Positions 26,386 to 35,549 of a DNA stretch of 64,000 nt are shown piece by piece; position 1 is the stretch's first letter; every line of letters begins with the position of its first letter. Origin of the DNA: Brevibacterium sp. 239c (lineage in GTDB: Bacteria; Actinomycetota; Actinomycetes; Actinomycetales; Brevibacteriaceae); the NCBI RefSeq assembly GCF_900169365.1, contig NZ_FXZH01000003.1:237648-301647 (forward strand). The letters are read 5' to 3'. A model generated the notes under the pieces. The model was not told the DNA's origin and searched no databases. It worked only from the letters and a program-made list of their open reading frames with translations. Both the position numbers and the translations under genes were made by a program.

Positions 26386-27309
26386 TCAGGGTGTGCGAAT
26401 TCGATCGAGTGCGTACTTCAGGTCCTCGGGGTATCCGCTCTCGAATTCGACCCATTCGTTGGACTCGGGATGGTGGAATCCGAGTTTGACTGCGTGCAGC
26501 CACTGACGTTCCAGGCGGAGATCTTTGGCGAGGCCAGGATCTGCGCCGTAGGGAAGGTCACCGACGCAGGGGCGTTTGAGTGCGGAGAAGTGCACGCGGA
26601 TCTGGTGGGTCCGCCCGGTTTCGAGATGAACTTCCACGAGGGAGGCTCGGCGGTGTGCTTCGAGGACCTCATAGTGCGTGATCGCGTTCTTTCCACCGCT
26701 GTGGACTGCATACAGCCCATCGTGTCGTGGGTTGCGGGCGATGGGTGCGTCGATGGTGCCGAGCACAGGATCAGGCAGCCCTTGGACGAGCGCGTGATAG
26801 GTCTTCTCCACGGTGCGTTCCTTGAACGCGTGCTTGAGGACGCTGTAGGCATGCTCGCTCTTGGCGATGACCATCAGACCCGAAGTGCCAACGTCGAGAC
26901 GCTGCACGATTCCCTGCCGCTCAGGAGCACCGGAGGTGGCGATTGTGAAGCCCGCGGCGGCGAGTCCGCCGACGACGGTCCGCCCCTTCCACCCCTGTGC
27001 GGGGTGCGCGGCGACGCCGACTGGCTTGTCGACGACGACGAACGCATCCTCATCATGGACGATCTTCATCCCCGGGACGGGGTCGGGCACGACTTCCAAG
27101 GGCTTGGCCGGCTCGGGCATCATGATGTCCAGGCGCGCGCCGGCCACGACGCGATCCGACTTTGCGACGACCTGTCCTGACAGCTGCACGCCCCCTTCTG
27201 CACAGATGTCAGCAGCTGCCGTGCGGGAGAGCCCCAGCAGCTTCGACAGTGCCGAGTCCACCCGTTGGCCTTCGAGGCCTTCGGGTACCAGGATCGAGCG
27301 TTCAGCCAT
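26386..27309 (-). CDS. RluA/RluD-family 23S rRNA pseudouridine synthase
   Basis: A 307-residue pseudouridine synthase of the RluA/RluD family that isomerises uridines, usually in 23S rRNA. Residues 1-75 hold an S4-like RNA-binding domain ([26 protein letters not shown]). The catalytic Asp sits in [16 protein letters not shown]. The C-terminal motif [21 protein letters not shown] is typical. The start at 27309 overlaps lspA by 8 nt and gives the family N-terminus [11 protein letters not shown]; the longer frame upstream is lspA read out of frame. lspA followed by this gene is a common bacterial pair. The exact target site is not predictable from sequence, so I leave the symbol blank. Confidence 0.93.
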   Translation of the reverse strand: MAERSILVPEGLEGQRVDSALSKLLGLSRTAAADICAEGGVQLSGQVVAKSDRVVAGARLDIMMPEPAKPLEVVPDPVPGMKIVHDEDAFVVVDKPVGVAAHPAQGWKGRTVVGGLAAAGFTIATSGAPERQGIVQRLDVGTSGLMVIAKSEHAYSVLKHAFKERTVEKTYHALVQGLPDPVLGTIDAPIARNPRHDGLYAVHSGGKNAITHYEVLEAHRRASLVEVHLETGRTHQIRVHFSALKRPCVGDLPYGADPGLAKDLRLERQWLHAVKLGFHHPESNEWVEFESGYPEDLKYALDRIRTP

Positions 27310-27856
27310 GTGTGTCCTCTCCGACCGTGCTCGCATGCTTCGAGTCCGATCCGTCCAGTTCAATGCCTTTGAGGCTGGCCACCACGAGGGTGACCGCCGC
27401 AGCGGATATCGCAATGTCGGCGACATTGCAGATGAAAAAAGTGAGGTCGATGAAATCGACGACGGCGCCGTGGAGGAATCCGGGCTGTCGGAACAGTCGA
27501 TCCACGAGGTTGCCGAACAGACCACCCAACAGCAGTCCGAGCCCGACTGCCCAGGTCACCGAGCCCAACTTCTTCGACAGCAAGATGATCCCTGCGAACA
27601 CAGCGACCGCTATGAGTGGGAAGATCCAGGTCATACCGGAGCCGAGTCCGAGTGCCGCTCCGGGATTCCGATAGAAGTTGAATCCAGCCAGAGTACCAAT
27701 GACTGGGGTCGGTGCCTGTCCTTCGAGGAACCTGACCGCGAGAAACTTGGTGAACTGATCCACCGCCAGCACGACCGCGGCTATGCCGAACAACGCCCCG
27801 AGCATTCTGCGCCGCCGGGGTTTCGTCTCAGTGGCTTCATCGTTCATTTGGCTCAT
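27302..27856 (-). CDS. lspA: Lipoprotein signal peptidase (signal peptidase II)
   Basis: A 184-residue membrane aspartyl peptidase that removes signal peptides from diacylglyceryl-modified prolipoproteins. Four transmembrane helices are visible, starting at [20 protein letters not shown]. Catalytic aspartates lie in the conserved segments GNLVDRLF and [19 protein letters not shown]. It acts on lipoproteins such as the amidase (13285) and the small lipoprotein (54236) in this window. It overlaps the pseudouridine synthase gene by 8 nt. It lies downstream of divIVA but is separated from it by a strong terminator, so it likely has its own promoter in 27857-27926. Confidence 0.95.
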   Translation of the reverse strand: MSQMNDEATETKPRRRRMLGALFGIAAVVLAVDQFTKFLAVRFLEGQAPTPVIGTLAGFNFYRNPGAALGLGSGMTWIFPLIAVAVFAGIILLSKKLGSVTWAVGLGLLLGGLFGNLVDRLFRQPGFLHGAVVDFIDLTFFICNVADIAISAAAVTLVVASLKGIELDGSDSKHASTVGEDTHG

Positions 27857-27926
27857 TCTAACTCACTGCCGTGACACGCGAAGGCTCTGGACCCGCAGCC
27901 ATGATCCACCTCACGGGGACACGAAC

Positions 27927-27960
27927 AAGGTCCGGGAACTCCATGGAGTTCCCGGACCTT
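27927..27960 (-). terminator. Terminator after divIVA
   Basis: A perfect 34-bp palindrome (two 17-bp arms, 27927-27943 and 27944-27960) lies 19 nt after the divIVA stop. As RNA it would form a stem closed by a small loop, followed on the minus strand by TTGTTCG. It separates the division genes from lspA. Confidence 0.8.
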
Positions 27961-27979
27961 GGGTGTCTGCTGTGGCGAA

Positions 27980-28807
27980 TCAGAGTTTGTGATTCGACGG
28001 CGAACCGAAGGAGTTACCGTCCAGGGTCTCCGGCGCCAGACTCGTTGAGTTCTCGAGGTCACGCAGCTGATCGTTGAGGTAGCTCTTCAGACGTGTGCGG
28101 TACTGACGCTCGAAGTTCGACAGCTGGTCGATGGAGCGTTCAAGGGTCGACTTCTGGGTTTCCAGGGTCGACAGTGTCTCATCACGCTTCGTTTCGGCCT
28201 TGCCGACGATGTCCTTGGCTTCGGTCTCTGCACTTCGGATGAGCTCGTCGCGGCGACGTTCGCCTTCTGCCACGTGCTCGTCGTGAACGCGCTGCGCCAG
28301 AGCGATGAGCCCGTGGGCGTCGCCATCGCCACTGCCCAAGGCCGAGCCGAGGCCCAGACCGGCAGCGGAGCCTGCAGCAGCAGGTGCAGCGTTGTTGACG
28401 GCTGGAGCGGATTCGTTCGCAGGTGGCGTCTGTGCAGCTGGCGCTGCTTCCTTGACGGCAGGTGCCGATGGCTGCTCTGTCGTCTCGGGGACAGAGGGAG
28501 ACTGCTCCTGATTCTTCGCCGCCTGGGTCTCGTTCTGCGAGGGCGCCGGCACCGCAGCAGGCATAGCCTGAGTGGCGTCGATGTCCTGAGCGGGTGCGGC
28601 AGCAGATGCCCCGCCGGCGTCGAGTTCCTTGACGCGCTGTTCGGCGGTGGAGAGCTTCTGACGAAGTTCGTCGTTCTCCTGATAGAGACGGCGGATCTCT
28701 ACGACAACCTCATCGAGGAAATCGTCGACTTCATCCTGGTCGTACCCGTCGCGGAACTTCACATGCTGGAACCGCTTGTTTACTACGTCTTCAGGCGTGA
28801 GCGCCAT
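27980..28807 (-). CDS. divIVA: DivIVA/Wag31 polar growth protein
   Basis: A 275-residue coiled-coil scaffold that marks curved membrane at cell poles and septa and directs polar wall synthesis in Actinobacteria. The conserved membrane-binding domain is LTPEDVVNKRFQHVKFRDGY followed by DQDEVDDFLDEVV (residues 2-36). A first coiled coil runs to about residue 65. An Ala/Pro/Gln/Glu-rich linker (about 70-165) is disordered. A second long coiled coil (about 180-260) should drive oligomerisation. The start at 28807 has AAAGGTGA upstream; the longer frame to 28870 is not needed. Mycobacterial Wag31 is phosphorylated near its N-terminal domain by PknA/B; no equivalent Thr site is obvious here. It closes the dcw cluster. 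Confidence 0.95.
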   Translation of the reverse strand: MALTPEDVVNKRFQHVKFRDGYDQDEVDDFLDEVVVEIRRLYQENDELRQKLSTAEQRVKELDAGGASAAAPAQDIDATQAMPAAVPAPSQNETQAAKNQEQSPSVPETTEQPSAPAVKEAAPAAQTPPANESAPAVNNAAPAAAGSAAGLGLGSALGSGDGDAHGLIALAQRVHDEHVAEGERRRDELIRSAETEAKDIVGKAETKRDETLSTLETQKSTLERSIDQLSNFERQYRTRLKSYLNDQLRDLENSTSLAPETLDGNSFGSPSNHKL

Positions 28808-29191
28808 GAGGTCACCTTTGGTCGATCTACATTCATTACGCTGCCGCCATAAAGACGGCTTCAACGTCACATTAGCGTAACACCTGCAGTTTTGTCCTGC
28901 AGAAATGCCGTGTCACGTATTCAATGACGAAGCTTCCTAATCGAGCGTAACAACATCTGGAACGATTCGGCCAACTGAGAATGACCTCCGCAGGCCATTG
29001 TGATATCTGCAACAAGCTCATTATCGAGTGGGAACTATGTCCAGCGATGGCCGATTCGGCCAGTCGCCTGCGCTCAGTTCGCTGCGCTCCGCTTTAGGAC
29101 TTAAGGAGAAAGTGACCCAGATCAAACGCCCAGAAACAAACATTAACGTTCAACTACTAAGCTTCGAGCGCGCAACTTTCGGAGCTGATGT
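28808..29191. other. Non-coding stretch between yggT and divIVA
   Basis: This 384-bp gap is more A+T-rich than its surroundings. It holds two direct copies of AGCGTAACA (28874-28882 and 28944-28952, plus-strand reading), 70 bp apart. On the minus strand each gives TTACGCT, whose TACGCT fits the TANNNT -10 pattern. It also has a duplicated CCTGCAG at 28892-28911. It probably carries divIVA promoters. No convincing gene is present. Confidence 0.4.
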
Positions 29192-29491
29192 TCAGGCCGT
29201 CACCCGTGAGAAGTTGAACAGCACCGATGCGAGGATCTGAATTCCGATCAGCAACACGATGAAGCCCAGGTCCAATGAGATCTGGCCCAATCGCAAGGGA
29301 GGAATCACCTTGCGCAGCAGACGCAGCGGCGGATCGGTCAGTGTGTACACGATCTCGGCCAGCACGAGGAAGAAGCCGGAAGGCTTCCATTCGCGCGAAA
29401 AGACCTGCACGAGGTCGAGGACCACTCGCGCCAGGAGAACATAGACGTAAAGACTGAGCGCAGTGCCGAGGATGTAGAAGATGATGGCCAC
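29192..29491 (-). CDS. YggT family membrane protein
   Basis: A 99-residue small membrane protein of the YggT family (DUF167-associated, often beside sepF and divIVA). Two hydrophobic helices flank a loop: residues 1-28 (IIFYILGTALSLYVYVLLARVVLDLV) and about 68-95 (ISLDLGFIVLLIGIQILASVLF). The conserved TDPPLRLLRKVIPPLR lies between them. Its function is poorly defined; a role in envelope or division has been proposed from gene position. The start is GTG at 29491, and an ATG is not available nearby. It lies 104 bp after sepF and 384 bp before divIVA, in the usual actinobacterial order. Confidence 0.9.
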   Translation of the reverse strand: MAIIFYILGTALSLYVYVLLARVVLDLVQVFSREWKPSGFFLVLAEIVYTLTDPPLRLLRKVIPPLRLGQISLDLGFIVLLIGIQILASVLFNFSRVTA

Positions 29492-29595
29492 GTGTTTCCT
29501 CGTGCCTTTCTTTGGTGCTTAGCTGTCGTTACTCAGGATATACGTCGGAGCTGAGGATGAGATAAGAATGAAACTCAGTCGAGGGGCGAAGCAGC

Positions 29596-30087
29596 TCAGC
29601 TCTGGTTGAAGAAGCTCGCCTGTGAGTCCGGATCTGACTCGTTCTCTCCGCTGACCTCGATGTTCTCAGGGGTGAGAAGAAACACTCTGTTGGTGACGCG
29701 TTCGATGGAACCGTGCAGGCCGAAGATCAGGCCAGCGGAGAAGTCGACGAGACGCTTCGAGTTGTTCTCGTCCATCTCCGAGAGGTTCATGATCACCGGT
29801 GTTCCCTCACGGAACGCGGCACCGATCACCATAGCGTCGTTATAGCTGCGGGGGTGGATTGTCTTGATGCGGTTCATGGAGATTCCTGGGGCCGGAGAGT
29901 CGACTGGACGAATCGGAGACGGATGGATCGGCGTGACTTGGGCAGAAGGCCGTTCCTCGTCCTCGACGTAATCGTCGACGGGCTCTTCGTAGGTGTCGAT
30001 GACCTCACGGTCACGACGTTCGATGGGCTGCTCGTCCTCTTCTTCGACGAAACCCAGGTATTCCAGCGTCTTCTTGATTGCTGACAT
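29596..30087 (-). CDS. sepF: Cell division protein SepF
   Basis: A 163-residue Z-ring membrane anchor. In Actinobacteria, which lack FtsA, SepF ties FtsZ to the membrane and is essential. An N-terminal amphipathic membrane-targeting helix begins MSAIKKTLEYLGFVEEEDE. An acidic linker covers about residues 20-75. The compact SepF domain follows (about 76-160: IKTIHPRSYNDAMVIGAAFREGTPVIMNLSEMDENNSKRLVDFSAGLIFGLHGSIERVTNRVFLLTPENIEV). The start at 30087 follows GAGGAGTGGAAAA; the longer frame to 30213 has no support. It is 76 bp downstream of pgeF, in the ftsZ-pgeF-sepF order seen across Actinobacteria. Confidence 0.96.
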   Translation of the reverse strand: MSAIKKTLEYLGFVEEEDEQPIERRDREVIDTYEEPVDDYVEDEERPSAQVTPIHPSPIRPVDSPAPGISMNRIKTIHPRSYNDAMVIGAAFREGTPVIMNLSEMDENNSKRLVDFSAGLIFGLHGSIERVTNRVFLLTPENIEVSGENESDPDSQASFFNQS

Positions 30088-30163
30088 TTTTCCACTCCTC
30101 GGCCTTCGGCACTTCCTCGCCTGCCGCCAAACTATCTCAACAGACCGGCCTGGCGGGTGAGTC

Positions 30164-30922
30164 TCATGGGTGTGTCGTGTGGTTTTCTTCCTGGAGCCAG
30201 ACCACACCGGCAAATCTGCCTGTGCTCTGTTGTCTCCGGTATGAGAACAGATCCTCGGATTCGCGTGTGCAGGTGCGAGAGAAATGGTCGATGCTCACGC
30301 CTGCACGGCGCAGCTGCTCCGCCACCGCCCCTGCGACGTCGATCGCCGGGGTACCGGTGACCGACACCGAGGCGGCCACGGGTTCGACTGCAGCAACTTC
30401 TTCCCGAAGCGCGGCGGGAACTTCATAGCATCGTGGGCACACCGACGGTCCGATGATCGCATGGATGTCAGCGGCACCCAGGTTGCGCATCGCAGCCATT
30501 GTCTCCGGCACGATGCCCGCAGCCATTCCGGGCCGTCCGGCATGAATCGCGCCGATGACGCCTGCCTCGGGGTCCGCGAGCATGATCGGCGTGCAGTCTG
30601 CGACCATAATGGCCAGCCCGATCCCGCGGCACGTCGTGACCTGTGCATCTGCACTCACGGGTTCATCGCGCAGCTGCTCCGGTGATTCGATGATGCGGAC
30701 TTCGGTGCCGTGGACCTGGGACACGAAACTCAGTCGCTCTCCGCTCAGGCCGAGAACCTGAGCCAGAGCGGCGCGGTTCGCGGCGACGAGCTCGTCGTCA
30801 TCCCCGACATGTCGTGCCAGGTTGAACGATGACAAGTCTCCCCTCGAGTAGCCGCCGTGCCGGTCGGTGAACGCCACATGGGCGTTCTGCCTTCCGGGAA
30901 CGACGAATCTCGAGTGCAGCAT
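30164..30922 (-). CDS. pgeF: Peptidoglycan editing factor PgeF (multicopper polyphenol oxidase/YfiH fold)
   Basis: A 252-residue protein of the YfiH/DUF152 family. In E. coli PgeF prevents misincorporation of serine in place of alanine in muropeptides; other members act on purine nucleosides. Metal-site motifs are visible: QVHGTEV, VADCTPIML, GAIHAGRPGM and GPSVCPRCYEV, with FSYRR near the end. The typical HAGWRG motif here reads HAGRPG. The gene starts 1 nt after the ftsZ stop, so it is translationally linked to ftsZ. Which activity it has is uncertain, but the setting inside a wall-synthesis cluster favours the editing role. Confidence 0.88.
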   Translation of the reverse strand: MLHSRFVVPGRQNAHVAFTDRHGGYSRGDLSSFNLARHVGDDDELVAANRAALAQVLGLSGERLSFVSQVHGTEVRIIESPEQLRDEPVSADAQVTTCRGIGLAIMVADCTPIMLADPEAGVIGAIHAGRPGMAAGIVPETMAAMRNLGAADIHAIIGPSVCPRCYEVPAALREEVAAVEPVAASVSVTGTPAIDVAGAVAEQLRRAGVSIDHFSRTCTRESEDLFSYRRQQSTGRFAGVVWLQEENHTTHP

Positions 30923-30923
30923 C

Positions 30924-32093
30924 TTATTTCAGAAAATCCGGGATATCGAGGTCATTGTCGAGGCTCGATGTGCTGCGCTCGTTGGGCAGTGAGGTCGGAA
31001 TCTGATGCTCCTCATTGCGAGGTTCAGGTTCGACTGCTGCCGCAGGCTCAGCTTCTTCCGCGGGTGCGGATTCGATGTCGGCGGGGTTGGTCGCCATCGG
31101 GATCGAGGCCGGGGCAGACTCGGCCGGGGCCGAATCCTGGCCGGCGACCGTATTGTCGAACCCTGCTGCGATCACGGTGACACGGCATTCGTCGCCGATG
31201 TTGTCGTCGATGACTGCACCGAAGATGATGTTGGCTTCGGGGTGCGCAGCCTCCTGCACCAGTCGGGCCGCTTCGTTGACTTCGAACAGACCGAGATCGG
31301 CGCCGCCCTGGATACAGAAGAGCACACCGTGGGCGCCATCGATGCTGGCTTCGAGCAGAGGTGAAGCAATGGCCGACTCTGCGGCCTGGACGGCACGGTC
31401 ATCACCGGTGGCTGCTCCGATGCCCATGAGCGCGGTGCCGGCATCCTGCATCACTGACTTCACGTCGGCGAAGTCAAGGTTGATCAGACCCGGGACCGAG
31501 ATGAGGTCGGTGATTCCCTGGACACCAGAGCGCAGAACCTCATCGGCCGAGCGGAACGCGTCGACGACGGAGACGCTGCGGTCTGAGATGGAGAGCAGTC
31601 GATCGTTGGGGATGACGATGAGGGTGTCGACCTCTTCGCGCAGTGCGGCGATGCCGGCTTCAGCCTGGGCGGATCGGCGACGTCCCTCGAAGGTGAACGG
31701 GCGGGTGACGACACCGATCGTCAGTGCTCCCAGCGAGCGTGCTACTCGGGCCACGACCGGAGCTGCGCCTGTGCCTGTTCCTCCGCCTTCACCAGCGGTG
31801 ACGAAGACCATGTCGGCACCCTCGAGTGCGTCACGGATCGCCTCTTCGCTGGAGTCTGCGGCTTTACGGCCGATCTCCGGATCAGCACCGGCACCGAGTC
31901 CGCGAGTCTGGTCGCGTCCGATCTCCAGCTTCACATCGGCGTCCGAGAGCACAAGTGCCTGCGCATCGGTGTTGATCGCGATGAACTCCACGCCGCGCAG
32001 TCCGACGTCGATCATCCTCTGAACAGCGTTGACACCGCCGCCGCCGGTACCGGCAACTTTGATATCCGCTCCGGATTGTGGGAATTCAGCCAA
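30924..32093 (-). CDS. ftsZ: Cell division GTPase FtsZ
   Basis: A 389-residue tubulin-like GTPase forming the division ring. The GTP-binding motifs are [14 protein letters not shown] near residue 15 and the tubulin signature [13 protein letters not shown] near 105. The T7 loop is around [12 protein letters not shown] disordered linker of about 60 residues leads to the conserved tail [11 protein letters not shown], which binds SepF and other partners. The only possible start that keeps the nucleotide site is TTG at 32093: an in-frame TGA lies eight codons upstream, with no ATG or GTG between. A strong AGAGGA site sits 6 nt before it. The 190-bp gap after ftsQ should carry an ftsZ promoter. Confidence 0.97.
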   Translation of the reverse strand: MAEFPQSGADIKVAGTGGGGVNAVQRMIDVGLRGVEFIAINTDAQALVLSDADVKLEIGRDQTRGLGAGADPEIGRKAADSSEEAIRDALEGADMVFVTAGEGGGTGTGAAPVVARVARSLGALTIGVVTRPFTFEGRRRSAQAEAGIAALREEVDTLIVIPNDRLLSISDRSVSVVDAFRSADEVLRSGVQGITDLISVPGLINLDFADVKSVMQDAGTALMGIGAATGDDRAVQAAESAIASPLLEASIDGAHGVLFCIQGGADLGLFEVNEAARLVQEAAHPEANIIFGAVIDDNIGDECRVTVIAAGFDNTVAGQDSAPAESAPASIPMATNPADIESAPAEEAEPAAAVEPEPRNEEHQIPTSLPNERSTSSLDNDLDIPDFLK

Positions 32094-32283
32094 GTCGGTT
32101 CCTCTTTCGGCGCATCATCCACGCATCATCTGCGTGCAAATTCGAACGGTCTTCTTTGCCCTGAGGCTATTGTCCGGGGCAACACCACTGCAACCATTCT
32201 CGCCGGAGTGTCCGACATCGGCCAAACTTCAGCCCCGGTGTGTCGGCGGCAATGACAGACAACACGCCTCGTTTCGCGGGTTT

Positions 32284-33039
32284 TCAGTTGGTCACGGGCA
32301 CCGAGGGCACAGAGACGTCGATTTCAGTGCGTCCGTCGGCTGCCAGCTGCAGTGCGGTTCGCATCTTCAAGCTTGCGCTCGTGCTGTCTCCGAAGGCCAC
32401 TTTCGCCTTCGCTTCGCCGGTGTCAATGACCCCGGCGAGGTTCTTCTCGTCCTTGGCATGAATCGAGGCCAGGTCGGAGCGCAGCGAAGGTCGAAGTCCG
32501 GCCATGAAACGGATCACTGCGGACACAGTTTTCTGGTCTGGAGAACCTGCGGACTCTTCGAGCACGGTCACGCCTTTGGGTGCCTTCTTCACGGTGCCCA
32601 GGTCGACGGCCTCATCATCGAAGAGCTGGTACCCATCTGACGTAGTGATCGCCAGAACCGGGTCCCTGTCGGTGATCGTAATGTTCAGGCTGCGAGGTCC
32701 CGCATAGTGCACCGAGGCTTCCTTCGCCCGAGGGAACTCTTCGAGGACGGCCTTCTCCACAGCTCCGGGACGCACCCGAGGCAACGGTGTGCCGCCGTCG
32801 GAGCCGAGCACGGATTCCGAAATCTTGTCCTGGTCGACCAGCTTGCTGCCCTTGACGTTGACCTTGTCCAGCGCCAGCAGAGGTGAGAACCAGAGCACGG
32901 CCGCGATGACGAGGACCCCAGCAACCGCGCCGATGAGCTGGAGGCGCCGGCGCCATACCTGTCGTCTGCGCGCACGGATGACCCCGGTGAGGTCCGCGGT
33001 CGAGTTGTCGTCGGTGCGCGGTTCGGGAAGGGGCACCAC
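32284..33039 (-). CDS. ftsQ: Cell division protein FtsQ
   Basis: A 251-residue single-pass divisome protein. A basic cytoplasmic N-terminus (about residues 1-34) precedes one transmembrane helix (LIGAVAGVLVIAAVLWFSPLLA). The extracellular POTRA domain begins LDKVNVKGSKLVDQDKI, and the FtsQ beta domain follows (DPVLAITTSDGYQLFDDEAVDLG). It recruits FtsL and FtsB-type partners to the septum. The start is GTG at 33039, with a second GTG as next codon, 5 nt after the murC stop. The next gene is ftsZ; ftsA is absent, as usual in Actinobacteria. Confidence 0.93.
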   Translation of the reverse strand: MVPLPEPRTDDNSTADLTGVIRARRRQVWRRRLQLIGAVAGVLVIAAVLWFSPLLALDKVNVKGSKLVDQDKISESVLGSDGGTPLPRVRPGAVEKAVLEEFPRAKEASVHYAGPRSLNITITDRDPVLAITTSDGYQLFDDEAVDLGTVKKAPKGVTVLEESAGSPDQKTVSAVIRFMAGLRPSLRSDLASIHAKDEKNLAGVIDTGEAKAKVAFGDSTSASLKMRTALQLAADGRTEIDVSVPSVPVTN

Positions 33040-33044
33040 AGTGT

Positions 33045-34445
33045 TCAGGCCTCCAGTGCGGTGAGCAGCTCAGGGCCGAGGATCGTCACATCCCCCGCTC
33101 CGAGGGTGAGCACAAGATCGCCGGGGCGCACACGGGCTGCGACATACGGCACCGCTTCGTTGAAGGATTCGACGAAGGTCACGTTCTCATGAGGGACTCG
33201 ATCGGCGATCAGCGCACCGGTGACACCGGGAACCGGATCCTCCCGGGCCGGGAACACGTCGAGGACGACGACCTCATCGGCCAGTCCGAGAGCCTCACCG
33301 AATTCGGCTCGGAACTCCATCGTGCGTGAGTACAGGTGCGGTTGGAAGATTGCCCAGACCCGGCCTTCTTCGGTGACGACTCCCCGAGCAGCACTGAGCA
33401 CCGCTCGCAGCTCCGTCGGGTGGTGAGCGTAGTCGTCGATGACACGGACTCCGGCAGCGATTCCGCGTTCTTCGAAACGACGCCGAGTGCCTCCGTAGTT
33501 CCCGAGGCCGCTTGCCGCCTTGGCGACATCGGCGCCGAGGCTGTGGGCGACGGCGATCGCGGCCGTCGCGTTGAGTGCATTGTGGGTGCCTGGTTGGCGC
33601 AGTGTCACCGGCAGCGGCTCTGCCTGTCCCGGCACGTCGAGAATGAATTCGGAGACCAGTCCCGAACGGAGTTCGCGCAGGCGGATTTCGGCGGATTCGG
33701 AGGTTCCGTAGAAGATGACAGAGGTTCCCAGCTCCCGCGCCTGTTCGGCGACAGCGAGCGAACCTGGGTCATCGGCGCAGGCGATGACGGTTCCTCCGTC
33801 TGCACCGATGCCCGCGCAGAATTCGACGAACGCCTCCGTCACCTTCTCCGGTGTCCCGTAGTAGTCCAGGTGATCCGCTTCAACGTTGGTGAGGATGCCG
33901 ATCGTGGGTTCGTAGAGCAGGAACGAACCGTCCGATTCGTCCGCTTCTGCGACGAATACGTCACCGGTGCCCAGATGGGCGTTGGTGCCCGTCGTCGACA
34001 GCACTCCCCCGATCACGAATGAGGGATCCAGCCCGCAGGCCTGCAGAGCCACGGTCGTCATGGACGTCGTGGTGGTCTTGCCATGGGTGCCGGCCACGGC
34101 CACGGCCCGTTTGTCGGCCATCAGCGATGCCAGCGCACCCGAACGGTGGAGAATCCGCAGGCCCTTGCGTTCGGCTTCGACTAGTTCGGGATTGTCCTTG
34201 CGGATCGCTGAGGAGATGACAAGGGTGTCGGCCTCGCCGAGGTTGTCGGCCGAGTGCCCGATCTCGACTCTGGCGCCCAGGGTCCGCAGCACATCGACGA
34301 CTGCCGATTCCTTCGCGTCCGAGCCCGAAACGGTGACACCGTTCATGACCATGATCCGTGCAATCCCGGACATGCCCGAACCGCCGATTCCAATGAAGTG
34401 GACGGCACCCAGTTCTGTGGCCGGGACGATTTCAGCTGTGCTCAT
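33045..34445 (-). CDS. murC: UDP-N-acetylmuramate-L-alanine ligase MurC
   Basis: A 466-residue ATP-dependent ligase adding L-Ala to UDP-MurNAc, the first stem-peptide step. The N-terminal Rossmann motif VHFIGIGGSGMSGIA, the Mur-ligase ATP motif GTHGKTTTT near residue 110, and the C-terminal domain with DDYAHHPTELRAVL are all present. Size is typical. The ATG at 34445 follows AGAGGTT at good spacing, 2 nt after the murG stop; a TTG two codons earlier is unlikely. It lies between murG and ftsQ in a tightly packed run. Confidence 0.97.
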   Translation of the reverse strand: MSTAEIVPATELGAVHFIGIGGSGMSGIARIMVMNGVTVSGSDAKESAVVDVLRTLGARVEIGHSADNLGEADTLVISSAIRKDNPELVEAERKGLRILHRSGALASLMADKRAVAVAGTHGKTTTTSMTTVALQACGLDPSFVIGGVLSTTGTNAHLGTGDVFVAEADESDGSFLLYEPTIGILTNVEADHLDYYGTPEKVTEAFVEFCAGIGADGGTVIACADDPGSLAVAEQARELGTSVIFYGTSESAEIRLRELRSGLVSEFILDVPGQAEPLPVTLRQPGTHNALNATAAIAVAHSLGADVAKAASGLGNYGGTRRRFEERGIAAGVRVIDDYAHHPTELRAVLSAARGVVTEEGRVWAIFQPHLYSRTMEFRAEFGEALGLADEVVVLDVFPAREDPVPGVTGALIADRVPHENVTFVESFNEAVPYVAARVRPGDLVLTLGAGDVTILGPELLTALEA

Positions 34446-34447
34446 GT

Positions 34448-35548
34448 TCAACCTCTCAGAGCGCGAGTGACGATGGTGGCCATGGTGCTGGCGGCAGTGG
34501 TCGGATATTGCAGATCAAGGGCTGCTGCGCTCATGGCGTCCAGGCGCGCGCGGTCGGTCACCAGGGGCAGGATCTTGTCTGTCACGGTCGACGCGTTGAA
34601 GTCCGCGTTGTCGACGAGCATAGAGGCTCCGGCTCTGACGCTGCCAGCCGCGTTGAGCCGCTGTTCACCGTTGCCGATGGCCAGCGGAACGTAGAGGGCG
34701 GGAACACCGACGACGGTGGCTTCAGACACGGTCGCGGCCCCGGAACGAGCCACGAGCAGGTCCGCGACCGCATAGGCCCTGTGCATTCCGTCGACGTAGT
34801 CGACGACGTGGTAATCGGGCAGCTGGGCCGCTGCCTCACGCAGAGCATCATCTTTGCCGGCACCGGTGATGTGCAGCACCTGCACCCCGTTCTCCTGGCA
34901 CAGCGGTGCTGCGGCGAGGAAGGCGTCGTTGATGCGCTGTGCTCCAGACGATCCGCCGGTCACCACAAGGACTGGTTTGTCGTCGCTGAGGCCGAGGTCC
35001 TGTCGCCATGCCTGTCGCTGGGCGGCGTCGCTGCGGTCGAGTGAGGAGATCTCCGTGGGCATCGGCATGCCGACCAACTCGGAGTTGCGCAGCTTCGTAT
35101 CGGGGAAGGTGACCCCGACCATTCCCGGTTTCGTCAGGACGGCGCCGAGGCGGTTCGCCATTCCGGGCTTCGCGTTGGCTTCGTGGACAAGCAGAGGGAT
35201 CTTCGCCTGTTTGGCTGCGATGAAGGCCGGTGGGCAGACATATCCGCCGACTCCGACGACGGCCTTGACGTCGCGCTCGGCGATGATCGCTTTGACGTGT
35301 GAGATGTTGGCGGCGAATCGTTCCGGGAACTTCAGCGCGGCGGGACTGATCGAACGCGGCATTGGGACCTTATCGATGGTGAGGAGTTCGAAGCCGGCCT
35401 TCGGAACGATATCGGCTTCTAGCCCGTCTGCGGTTCCGAGGGCGATTACGTCCCAGTCAGGATGGAGTGCACGCAGCTCTCGACCGATTGCCAACATGGG
35501 CGAAATATGGCCGGTGGTGCCTCCACCGGCAAGAAGAATGCTCGTCAT
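34448..35548 (-). CDS. murG: Lipid II synthase MurG (GlcNAc transferase)
   Basis: A 366-residue membrane-associated GT28 glycosyltransferase that adds GlcNAc to lipid I to make lipid II on the inner face of the membrane. The N-terminal acceptor motif ILLAGGGTTGHISPMLAI, the second glycine-rich motif VVTGGSSGAQRIN (about residue 195), and the UDP-GlcNAc site RSGAATVSEATVVGVPALYVPL are visible. The start lies 1 nt after the ftsW stop, so expression is coupled to FtsW. Size is normal for the family. Confidence 0.97.
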   Translation of the reverse strand: MTSILLAGGGTTGHISPMLAIGRELRALHPDWDVIALGTADGLEADIVPKAGFELLTIDKVPMPRSISPAALKFPERFAANISHVKAIIAERDVKAVVGVGGYVCPPAFIAAKQAKIPLLVHEANAKPGMANRLGAVLTKPGMVGVTFPDTKLRNSELVGMPMPTEISSLDRSDAAQRQAWRQDLGLSDDKPVLVVTGGSSGAQRINDAFLAAAPLCQENGVQVLHITGAGKDDALREAAAQLPDYHVVDYVDGMHRAYAVADLLVARSGAATVSEATVVGVPALYVPLAIGNGEQRLNAAGSVRAGASMLVDNADFNASTVTDKILPLVTDRARLDAMSAAALDLQYPTTAASTMATIVTRALRG

Positions 35549-35549
35549 C

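Noticed and set aside
29112..29240. A 42-residue frame starting GTG after AAGGAG
   Set aside because: The spacing between AAGGAG and GTG is only 3 nt, the frame overlaps the end of yggT on the other strand, and the product is unlike any family I know.
34445..34451. TTG start for murC two codons upstream of the ATG
   Set aside because: The ATG at 34445 has better spacing from AGAGGTT, and the TTG overlaps the murG stop without need.
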